Shown piece by piece: positions 1 to 6,144 of a stretch of 6,183 nt of DNA. The notes below the pieces were generated by a model, which ran no database searches, was not told the DNA's origin, and saw only the letters and a program-made list of their open reading frames with translations. The translations under genes and the position numbers were made by a program. Source of the stretch: Thermoplasmata archaeon (GTDB lineage: Archaea > Thermoplasmatota > Thermoplasmata > Lutacidiplasmatales > UBA184); the NCBI GenBank assembly GCA_030043405.1, contig JASHXS010000113.1, forward strand, positions 1-6,183, given 5' to 3'. The stretch's first letter is position 1. Each line of letters begins with the position of its first letter.

Positions 1-840
1 GAGGAAGGCGAAGGCGAGCCCGGCGATGAAGTTCCCGTCGACCTCCATCGTGAGGATCTTCAACGTGAGGTCGGCGAGGAGCTGGAGGAAGGTGATGATC
101 CCGTCGGTGATCCCCTCGCTCAACTGCACGCCGGTGTCGTTCGCGAGGAAGTCGACGAACTCCGAGAACGGGTCGGTGGTGTCCAGGTTCGGGACGATGA
201 GCCCAAGGTCGGTCAGAAGCTCGCTGCCCGCGAGCAGGAGCGTGAGCCCGCCCGCGAGGAACGCCACCACCGCCGTCTGGATGGAGACGCTCGCCCCCTC
301 GGTCGCGGCGGCGCCGGTGCCGATCGTGAAGACGTCGATCAGGTAGAAGGTGAGCCCGACGAGGGCGAAGCCGCCGCTGATGATCCCCATCATCACGTCG
401 AGCGCCTCGTTGATCTCGGAGCCGACGGTGCTCTCGTTCTGGGCGGTCGGATCGGGCAGCCCGAACGTCGCATCGATCCCGCCGAGCGAATTGTTGAAGG
501 TGGAGTTCGAGATGAGGCCCGAGTCGAGCTCGAGCGAGAGGAAGGGGAGCGCGATCGCCGCGATGACCTCGCCGAAGAGGGTCTTCACGCTCGTCGCGAT
601 CGTGTTGAAGAGCGCGGTCACCTGCTGCTCGATCCACTGGAGCACGAAGTCGAACGTCTGGACGAGCGTCTGGACCGCCGCCTGGACGGCGGCGACCGCC
701 GAGTTCCAGGCCCCCACGATCGCCTGCCCGATCTGCTGCGCGACGTAGACGATGAAGTCGGCGACCGCGAGGACGACCGAGACGATGGCGCTCACGATGC
801 TCGTGATGATGTTCCCGAGCGCCTGCCAGAAGTTGGACGG
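1..840 (-). other. hydrophobic helical C-terminal region with possible membrane segments (continues past left edge)
   Basis: The composition changes abruptly at SPPSNFWQALGN (about 843). About 100 residues to 530 are rich in Ala, Val, Ile, Leu and Gln with very few charges: NIITSIVSAIVSVVLAVADF, then repeated AAVQ/TLVQ patterns and FGEVIAAIALPFLSLEL. Further hydrophobic stretches are at about 393-319 (MMGIISGGFALVGLTFYLID), 282-195 (TAVVAFLAGGLTLLLAGSEL), 108-45 and 30-1 (the last cut by the edge). The loops between them carry sequons (NSTFNNS, NES, NDT). Some stretches are long enough to span a membrane; the first block looks more like amphipathic helices or a coiled bundle. It may anchor the protein or act on membranes. 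No sortase, archaeosortase or PEF-type sorting signal is visible because the C-terminus is missing. Confidence 0.6.
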
Positions 841-3800
841 GGGGCTCCCGAGCGGGCTATCGTAGCCCGAGAGCGGGAGGTACGGCGCCGAGCTCATGAT
901 GCTCCCGCTGAGGCCGAGGAGCTCGAACTGCGTCTGGCCGAGCTGCGTGTAGCCGCCCGTGACCGCCCCGCTCGCGTTGTGCGGGATGAGCTGGGCGAGG
1001 AGCGCGAGCGCGCAGGAGCTGTTGATCGTCGCCGTGAGCGTCCCGACGATGTCGGCGGAGCTCGCGGCACCGCTCATCGGCGTGCTCATCGTCGCCCCGC
1101 CGAGGCAGCTCAGGTTCCCGGAGGTGTTGCCCGAGGCGAGCGTCTCATTGAAGGTCGAGTTCACGAAGGCGCTGCGGCTCACGAGCAGGAGGTTCTCGCC
1201 GCCCGGGTAGAACGGCGTGCCGGCGCCGGAGTCGTCCAGCGTGAGATAGAAGGCGTAGAAGTGCTGGTCGCCGACGTAGCGGAGGCCGTAGCCGGGCAGG
1301 TCCTCCACCTCGTGGGTCGAGTTGAGCAGCACGACCGGCATCCGGCTCAGCTGGTAGACGGTGACGTCGAAGTTCATGCCGCCCTGGTTGAAGTACTGGC
1401 TCCCGTAGGCCGGGTTCGTGGAGACGGCGACCGTGGTGCCCGCCTCGGCGCCGATGTTGAGGTCGTACTGGATGTACAGGTTGAGGGTCAGGTTGAACTC
1501 GGTCCCGGACATCGGGACTGGGACCTGGTAGGAGGTCCCGTAGGTGTACCCCCAGCTGATGCAGGCGTCGCCCGCGTTGTAGCCGGAGGAGCTCGCGGAG
1601 ACCGACTGCGTGTAGATCGAGGGGCTCCCCGCGAGGTTGTCGTCCTCGACCTGGACGACGCCGCCCGGGTTCGAGTCGGCGGTGAAGTCGAGGATCGTGA
1701 TGCAGTTGCTCGTCGCCCCGTAGAGGTTGATCGCGGCGACCTCCGGACCGCCGACCGGGTCGAGCGCCTGGCTGTCGACGACCCCGCTCGTGCCGGTGCT
1801 CCCCGTCGTGGGGTTGAGGGGGTCGACGTAGTTCAGGAAGTCGTACGGGTAGTTGTCGTCCTGGGAGGCGGCGTACCCGCCCGAGGCGGAGAGGTAGTGG
1901 TTCGCCGTCGCATCGTAGAAGGCGGCGCCGTAGGCCTTCTCACCGACCGTGAGCCCGGGATCCCCATCGTAGACCTCCCACGGCGCGAGCCCGAACTGCT
2001 TGTCGCCGTAGTAGACCGCGAAGTTGTCGCCGTAGCGGGTGAGCACGGGGCAGCCGGGGGCGCTCCCGAGCTTGTAGGTGGAGTTGGCGATGGGGTAGTA
2101 GGGGATCCCCTGGACGACGGAGAGCTTGTAGTACTGCTCGGTGTAGGGGTAGTAGTAGACGTTGTTGTAGGTCATCGTCGCGCCGTTGAAGACCGTGTAG
2201 TTCGCGTCGGCCGGTTCCGAGCAGTTGTAGATCGGGATCGTGAGCTGATTGCCCGTGAGGAGCCCGGAGTCGTAGGGGTCCGCCTCGTTCGGGTCCGTGT
2301 AGTAGGTGATCGCGATCGTCGCGGAGGCGATCGTCGCGCTGCCGCCCGAGACCTCGAGCGACCAGTTGGAGTCGCTCTCGAACATCGCGAGGCTGAGACC
2401 GGGGTAGAAGTCGGTCTCCCCGCTCGTCTGCGAGTTGTTGACGAGCGTGTAGTTCATCACCGGGGCGGTCGGTGTCCCGAGCGAGACGCCGGGGCCGGTT
2501 GGGGAGGAGGCCGAGCCCATGTCGTCGAGCGAGACGGTGAGCGCGCCGAGATCGGAGGAGACGATCTCCGTGACGAGCTGCACGGAGGTGATGCCGAGGC
2601 TCCCTCCGGGGTGCTGGACGCCCGGGATCTCGACGTAGCCGCTCGAGTCGAAGTTCGCGACGTCGGTCGCGCTGAAGCCGTCCGCGAACTCGTGGGCCCC
2701 GTTCAGGATCCCGTCGCCGGCCGCCGACGGGTCGAGCGGGCTCGTCACGTAGCCGGTCACCGTGCCGAAGACGTCCTGGAAGTCGGTGAGGCCGGAGCCG
2801 TCCGAGTCGGCGTTGAGCGCCGTGCCGTGGACCACGAAGAACTCCATGAAGGGGGTGAGGCCGGTCCCCGAGCTCGGCGTCTGGCCGACCGGGATGTGGA
2901 GGACCTGCGCCGCGTAGGCGTCGGGGATCCCGTCGCCGTCCCAGTTCGGGACGCTCACGAGCGTCGCGGAGGCGGAGGCCGTGCGGCCGTCCGGCGCCAC
3001 GACGGTCACGTTGAGGATCGGGTTCCCGCTCATCGAGTAGACGTGCTGCACCGTCGACCCCTCGGTCCAGTAGCTGTGGGTCACGAGGTCCGGGCTTCCG
3101 TCGCCGAACGACCAGGTGAACGTCCAGAGCTGGTCGAGCTCGGAGAGGTCGGCCGGGGTGCCGAGCAGCGTCGCGGTGAAGGAGACCGAGTGGTTCTCCC
3201 CGTAGACGGCGTACCCCGCGTACGGCAGGAGGACGGAGAGCGGCTGTCCCAGCACCGTGACGCGGGCGCTCGCGCTCGCGAGATCGCTCCCGTACCGTCC
3301 GGAGAGCGACTCGGTCTGGGTGAAGTTCCCGATCGCCATGTAGCTGTGGCCGTCGTCGAACCCTGTGCCGGTCGTGCCGTCGCCCCACTGCCAGGACCCG
3401 GAGAGCCCCGCGATGTCGTACGGCGCCCCCGTCAGGTTCTGCGGACCGTACTCGTACACCTGGTCGGCCTCGACCACCCGGTTCGGGAGGGTGAAGCCGA
3501 GGGGCGCAGCGGTCACCTTGACCGGCTGCGAGTAGGAGGCGGAACGGCCCTCGTCGTTCGTGACCGTGAGCGTCACCGTGTAGGTGCCGATGCTCGAGTA
3601 GGTGTGGCCGACGACCGGCCCCACGCCCGCGAGGGCGCCGACCGGCGTCCCGTCGCCGAAGTTCCAGTAGTAGGTGAGGTTCCCGCCCGCGTGCGCTCCC
3701 GGGTACTCGACGCTGCTCTGCGCATTGAAGACGGCCGTCTCGCCCTCGACGACCCCCCCCGCCGGGATCGTGAACGACGGCGTCGGGGGGACGCTCAGGA

Positions 3801-6144
3801 TCTTGAGGAAGGTCCAAGCCGCCGTCGAGTAGCCGTGGGCCGGATCGATCGCGTAGACGACGAGCGCGTACTCGGTCGCCGAGTACCGGTACAGGTGGGA
3901 GACCGTGTCCTTGAACGGCGCGAGGCTCTGGCTGGTGGTCTGGCCGTCGCCGAACTGCCACAGGTAGTCGAGGTTCCCCACGGTGTAGTTCAGGTCCGCG
4001 CCGACCGCGGTGAGGCTCGTCGACGGGCTCGCGTCCACCGCACCTGGGACCGAGGCGAGCGAGACGGTCGGGGCGACGCCCTCGGCCCGGGCGCCCCACC
4101 ACGGCTCGGAGATCCGGAGGCTGGTGGAGGCGCTGCCGCCGTAGGCGTCGGTGACGGTGATCTTGAGCGTGTAGTCGGCGCCGGGGATCCACCGGTGCGT
4201 CGCGAAGACGTCGCCCAGCGTCGGCTCGGGCACCCCGGGCTTCGCGACCGATCCGGTGGCCGTCGTCTGGTCGCCGAAGTTCCACTTGGCGGTCAGCGCG
4301 GTCCGGGCCGGCGAGAAGAGCTGCGCGGCCAGGAAGACCTCCTGCCCGAGGGAGGCCTGGTTGCCGTCCACCTCCCACGGGGTGGACTGGCGCTGGTTCG
4401 CGTTGAACGTGTGGAAGTACTGCTGCGACCCGCAGAGGAGGGGGCCGTAGTAGCGCCGGCAGTTCCCTCCGTCCCCGAAGAAGTCGATCGTGAGCGTCGC
4501 TGGGTTGGACCCATGGGCGGTGCCGAGATAGGCGATCTCGATCGTATCGGTGTCGGCGAGCTCGAGCGGGACGTCCGTGAGCGTGAGGACGTTCCCCCAC
4601 GGGCTCGAGCCCTGCCGGGTGAGGTGCCCGTAGGCGACGAGCTGCCCGCCTTCGACGACGCTCAGGTTGAGCGTATTGCCGGGGGTACCCGCGATCGTGA
4701 GCGTCAGGTTCGCGAGCGTGTACGCGCTGTAGAGCCCCACGTTCGGCGGGGTGTCGATGACGGTGACGGACGTCGAGTTCGTCGAGAGGAGCCCCTCGTT
4801 GTCCCGGACCGTGAGGTTCGCCGCGTAGGTTCCCGGTGCGAAGTAGACCTCCCGGCCGATCACGCCGTTCGTCTGGTTCTCGATCGTCGAGCCGGTGGAC
4901 CGGGTCGACCAGGTGTAGTTGAGGAGCGGGATGTCCGTCGGGACGTCGTAGGTCGAGCTGCCGTTCAGGACGGCGAGCGTCCCCACCGGCACCTTCGTGG
5001 CCGGCGTCGAAGAGGCGTTCGCGTTCGGCGGCGTGTTCACGATCGTGATGGGAACGGTCGCGGTGCTCGTGAGCCCGAGCCCGTCCGTGACGGTGAGCCC
5101 GACCGTGTACGTGCCGCTGATCGTGTACTCGTGCGAGGCGGTGATCCCGGCGCCGAGGCTACCGTCCCCGAAGTTCCATGCGTACCGCAGGTAGGGAAGG
5201 TTCGACGGAGCGTCGGTGCTGGCGGCACCGGAGAAGAAGATGGTCGAATCCTCCGGATAGCCGCCGGCGACGGTCGGGGACGTGACGACGGTCACGACCG
5301 CCTGCGGCGGGGGATCGGTGATGTTGATCCCCGAGACGAACCCCTGGCCGGCGGCCCCCGTGGCGTTGTCGTAGGCGGTGACCGTGACGATGTAGTTGCC
5401 GGACTCGTTGAAAACGTGGTCGATGGGATTCCCCCAGCCGGTGCTGTTGTCCCCGAAGAGCCACTCGTAGGCGAAGTTGTCCGTCTCGTAGCTCGCCGGA
5501 TCGGTCGTCTCGCTCGCGGAGAACTCGATCGGGCTGTCCACGGGCGCGCTCGTCACGTTCGAGGTCGCGCTGACCGTGACCGTCGGGATGCCGACCACGA
5601 TGACGTCCGTCGCGATCACGTAGTCGCCCTGCGCGTCGTAGGCGGTGAGCGAGACGTCGTAAGAGCCGGGCCGGTCGTAGGTGTGGGTGAAGGAGAAGCT
5701 GGCCGTTTCGTCGCACGGTGTGCTCGACGAATCGCATCCCGCCGGTGCGGCGAGCTGCTCCTGCTCGTAGCCGAGGGCGCCCTCCGCCGCCGTCTGACCG
5801 TAGAAATAGTAGACCATGTAGCCGCTGAAGGTCCCTTGGACGAGGGACTCGGTGTAGCCGCCGGTGACGAATCCGGTCAGGGTGACCGGGGACCCGACCG
5901 ACGCCTCGATGGGCGAGAGGCTCCCGATCCGAAGGCCGTTCGGGCTGCTCGCGTGGGCTTCGGCGACCGCCTGGAGGCCGGCCACGAGCATGACCAGCGC
6001 GATCGCCACTCCCAGGCTCACCCGCAGCGCCTGGCTCGGCGGGGGCGCCCGGAACGGGATCGGCGAGCCCGGACGGGGAGGGGTCCGTTCGGGCCGCCCC
6101 GCCCGTCGCGACGCCTCAGATTCCTGCCGTAGGGACAGACCCAC
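1..6144 (-). CDS. giant exported multi-PKD-domain surface protein, partial (C-terminus beyond left edge)
   Basis: The minus-strand frame is open across the whole window, with no stop between 6183 and 1. From the GTG at 6144 this gives 2048 codons, still unfinished at position 1. Order by residue: basic n-region 1-39, hydrophobic signal segment 40-65, PKD-like repeats 69-467, a non-PKD beta domain 469-585, five PKD domains 589-1065, calcium-binding-like repeats 1068-1158, a beta/tyrosine-rich region 1159-1768, and hydrophobic helices 1769-2048. WxFGDG-type PKD cores lie at residues 228, 323, 621, 729, 827, 918 and 1011. PKD domains are extracellular beta-sandwich modules common in archaeal surface proteins. 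No catalytic motif was seen, so a structural, adhesive or anchoring role is inferred. About 36 N-x-S/T sequons and ten cysteines fit an exported glycoprotein. The start is uncertain: GTG 6144 has no well-spaced ribosome binding site, GTG 6021 is the next serious candidate, and a start beyond 6183 is possible. The frame and product type are secure; the exact function is not known. Confidence 0.93.
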   Translation of the reverse strand, partial: MGLSLRQESEASRRAGRPERTPPRPGSPIPFRAPPPSQALRVSLGVAIALVMLVAGLQAVAEAHASSPNGLRIGSLSPIEASVGSPVTLTGFVTGGYTESLVQGTFSGYMVYYFYGQTAAEGALGYEQEQLAAPAGCDSSSTPCDETASFSFTHTYDRPGSYDVSLTAYDAQGDYVIATDVIVVGIPTVTVSATSNVTSAPVDSPIEFSASETTDPASYETDNFAYEWLFGDNSTGWGNPIDHVFNESGNYIVTVTAYDNATGAAGQGFVSGINITDPPPQAVVTVVTSPTVAGGYPEDSTIFFSGAASTDAPSNLPYLRYAWNFGDGSLGAGITASHEYTISGTYTVGLTVTDGLGLTSTATVPITIVNTPPNANASSTPATKVPVGTLAVLNGSSTYDVPTDIPLLNYTWSTRSTGSTIENQTNGVIGREVYFAPGTYAANLTVRDNEGLLSTNSTSVTVIDTPPNVGLYSAYTLANLTLTIAGTPGNTLNLSVVEGGQLVAYGHLTRQGSSPWGNVLTLTDVPLELADTDTIEIAYLGTAHGSNPATLTIDFFGDGGNCRRYYGPLLCGSQQYFHTFNANQRQSTPWEVDGNQASLGQEVFLAAQLFSPARTALTAKWNFGDQTTATGSVAKPGVPEPTLGDVFATHRWIPGADYTLKITVTDAYGGSASTSLRISEPWWGARAEGVAPTVSLASVPGAVDASPSTSLTAVGADLNYTVGNLDYLWQFGDGQTTSQSLAPFKDTVSHLYRYSATEYALVVYAIDPAHGYSTAAWTFLKILSVPPTPSFTIPAGGVVEGETAVFNAQSSVEYPGAHAGGNLTYYWNFGDGTPVGALAGVGPVVGHTYSSIGTYTVTLTVTNDEGRSASYSQPVKVTAAPLGFTLPNRVVEADQVYEYGPQNLTGAPYDIAGLSGSWQWGDGTTGTGFDDGHSYMAIGNFTQTESLSGRYGSDLASASARVTVLGQPLSVLLPYAGYAVYGENHSVSFTATLLGTPADLSELDQLWTFTWSFGDGSPDLVTHSYWTEGSTVQHVYSMSGNPILNVTVVAPDGRTASASATLVSVPNWDGDGIPDAYAAQVLHIPVGQTPSSGTGLTPFMEFFVVHGTALNADSDGSGLTDFQDVFGTVTGYVTSPLDPSAAGDGILNGAHEFADGFSATDVANFDSSGYVEIPGVQHPGGSLGITSVQLVTEIVSSDLGALTVSLDDMGSASSPTGPGVSLGTPTAPVMNYTLVNNSQTSGETDFYPGLSLAMFESDSNWSLEVSGGSATIASATIAITYYTDPNEADPYDSGLLTGNQLTIPIYNCSEPADANYTVFNGATMTYNNVYYYPYTEQYYKLSVVQGIPYYPIANSTYKLGSAPGCPVLTRYGDNFAVYYGDKQFGLAPWEVYDGDPGLTVGEKAYGAAFYDATANHYLSASGGYAASQDDNYPYDFLNYVDPLNPTTGSTGTSGVVDSQALDPVGGPEVAAINLYGATSNCITILDFTADSNPGGVVQVEDDNLAGSPSIYTQSVSASSSGYNAGDACISWGYTYGTSYQVPVPMSGTEFNLTLNLYIQYDLNIGAEAGTTVAVSTNPAYGSQYFNQGGMNFDVTVYQLSRMPVVLLNSTHEVEDLPGYGLRYVGDQHFYAFYLTLDDSGAGTPFYPGGENLLLVSRSAFVNSTFNETLASGNTSGNLSCLGGATMSTPMSGAASSADIVGTLTATINSSCALALLAQLIPHNASGAVTGGYTQLGQTQFELLGLSGSIMSSAPYLPLSGYDSPLGSPPSNFWQALGNIITSIVSAIVSVVLAVADFIVYVAQQIGQAIVGAWNSAVAAVQAAVQTLVQTFDFVLQWIEQQVTALFNTIATSVKTLFGEVIAAIALPFLSLELDSGLISNSTFNNSLGGIDATFGLPDPTAQNESTVGSEINEALDVMMGIISGGFALVGLTFYLIDVFTIGTGAAATEGASVSIQTAVVAFLAGGLTLLLAGSELLTDLGLIVPNLDTTDPFSEFVDFLANDTGVQLSEGITDGIITFLQLLADLTLKILTMEVDGNFIAGLAFAFL
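841..2669 (-). other. large unrecognised beta- and tyrosine-rich extracellular region
   Basis: Residues 1159-1768 show no family I can name. The composition is high in Ser, Thr, Gly, Asn and Tyr with alternating hydrophobic strands, suggesting beta-sandwich or beta-helix structure. A core encoded by about 2160-1810 holds roughly 20 tyrosines in 117 residues, including VYYYPYTEQYYKL and NFAVYYGDKQFGLAPWEVYDG. Strands such as EFNLTLNLYIQYDLNIGAEA (1500-1441) follow. Six cysteines (codons 2223, 2052, 1704, 1563, 1107 and 1014) could form three disulfides. Several sequons cluster around 1161-1100 (NSTFNETLASGNTSGNLS). This is probably the functional head carried by the PKD stalk, perhaps a ligand- or surface-binding domain; that is inference from position and composition only. 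Confidence 0.5.
2670..2946 (-). other. thrombospondin type 3-like calcium-binding segment
   Basis: Immediately after the last PKD domain, the protein carries acidic D-x-D-x-D/S-G-type loops: NWDGDGIPDAYA (from 2946), NADSDGSGLTDFQDVFGT (from 2814) and the weaker DPSAAGDGILNGAHE (from 2733). The second fits the D-x-D-x-S-G-x-x-D calcium-coordination pattern seen in thrombospondin type 3 and dockerin-like repeats, and LTDFQDVFGT is the typical tail of such a repeat. The third has lost part of the acidic pattern. Such segments usually stiffen on calcium binding and act as hinges or spacers in secreted proteins. That role is inferred here. Confidence 0.7.
2950..4380 (-). repeat. second PKD repeat block (five tandem domains)
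   Basis: Five domains cover residues 589-1065. Their cores are WNFGDQTT (tryptophan codon 4284), WQFGDGQTT (3960), WNFGDGTP (3666), WQWGDGTTG (3393) and WSFGDGSP (3114). Each is followed by an H-x-Y turn and a closing strand; the clearest is HTYSSIGTYTVTLTVTNDEG in the third. The fourth closing strand is weaker (HSYMAIGNFTQTESLSG), and the fifth has a longer spacing between core and turn. Unlike the first block, every core motif is recognisable. The five follow one another with linkers of a few residues, consistent with a rigid extracellular stalk projecting the downstream domains. Spacing is about 90-100 residues, normal to slightly long for PKD. Confidence 0.9.
4390..4740 (-). other. inserted non-PKD beta-rich domain with FHTFN motif
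   Basis: This encodes residues 469-585, between the two PKD blocks. It starts with YTLANLTLTIAGTPGN, continues through alternating hydrophobic strands (NLSVVEGGQLVAYGHLTRQG, then IEIAYLGTAHGSNPATLTIDF), and ends with two cysteines (codons 4461 and 4434) followed by YFHTFNANQRQ and PWEVDGN. It lacks the WxFGDG and GxYxVxLxVxD signatures of PKD domains. From memory, archaeal PKD proteins often contain a similar module with an AGxxxN strand at the start and an HTFN near the end; I treat this as an unnamed archaeal surface module. The 'FFGDGGN' near its end resembles a PKD core but follows different strands. Function unknown. Confidence 0.55.
4744..5580 (-). repeat. first PKD repeat block (three tandem domains)
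   Basis: Three consecutive domains cover residues 189-467. The first carries YEWLFGDNST (tryptophan codon 5463) and GNYIVTVTAYDN. The second is canonical, with YAWNFGDGS (tryptophan codon 5178), HEYTISGTYTVGLTVTDG and a closing ITIVNTPP. The third keeps the outer strands (PGTYAANLTVRDNEG) but has YTWSTRST (tryptophan codon 4911) where FGDG should be, so its core is degenerate. The linkers are short and proline-rich. PKD domains usually form extended stalks that display other domains or bind polysaccharide or partner proteins; which applies here cannot be read from sequence. The block is a protein-level repeat; DNA identity between copies is low, so it looks old rather than recently duplicated. 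Confidence 0.85.
5581..5940 (-). other. degenerate N-terminal PKD-like domain with a cysteine-closed loop
   Basis: This encodes residues 69-188, directly after the signal peptide. The C-terminal half has a PKD-like strand pattern: FTHTYDRPGSYDVSLTAYD, which matches the conserved H-x-Y-x-x-x-G-x-Y-x-V-x-L-x-V-x-D signature. The position normally holding WxFGDG reads YMVYYFYG, so the core motif is lost. A loop of about 45 residues is inserted between the halves and carries two cysteines (codons at 5736 and 5715) enclosing DSSSTP, a likely disulfide. It is probably a diverged PKD/Ig-like fold; domain boundaries are approximate. Confidence 0.6.
5952..6027 (-). other. N-terminal signal peptide or signal anchor
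   Basis: This encodes a hydrophobic stretch (LRVSLGVAIALVMLVAGLQA, then VAEAHA) at residues 40-65 counted from GTG 6144. It is preceded by an arginine- and proline-rich n-region. The A-H-A at its end, followed by SSPNG, matches the AxA pattern of a type I signal peptidase site, so cleavage near 5951 is plausible. The first predicted beta domain begins right after it. The segment sets the topology: everything downstream should be outside the cytoplasm until the C-terminal hydrophobic region. If translation starts at GTG 6021, the peptide would lack most of its positive n-region, which argues mildly for an upstream start. Confidence 0.82.

Noticed and set aside
26..748. Two consecutive plus-strand open frames (26-346 and 350-748), resembling small genes.
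   Set aside because: They lie opposite the hydrophobic C-terminal coding region, which has consistent codon bias in the minus frame. Neither product resembles a known family, and neither has a ribosome binding site that stands out.
3753..3760. A run of eight C bases (G in the gene) that might be a phase-variation or frameshift site.
   Set aside because: The same frame gives clear PKD sequence on both sides, so no frameshift is present. An eight-base run in a very GC-rich linker is unremarkable without evidence of length variation.
4434..4480. FFGDGGN inside the inserted module, which looks like another PKD core.
   Set aside because: It lacks the preceding tryptophan strand pattern and the following GxYxVxLxVxD strand; instead it leads into a cysteine loop and the FHTFN motif.
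1940..4600. An 886-codon minus-strand open frame in a different phase.
   Set aside because: It overlaps the PKD-coding frame and translates to an Arg/Pro/Asp-rich chain typical of an out-of-phase reading of high-GC coding DNA. The PKD cores are all in the other frame.
5159..5737. A 192-codon minus-strand frame near the N-terminal PKD domains.
   Set aside because: It is out of phase with the main gene and Arg/His-rich; the main frame here encodes clear PKD motifs.
979..6132. A 1717-codon plus-strand open frame from an ATG.
   Set aside because: It is the exact antisense of the minus-strand gene. Its translation is a low-complexity Arg/Val/Asp/Glu/Gly-rich chain without domains, and its openness is explained by the absence of TTA, CTA and TCA codons in the real gene.
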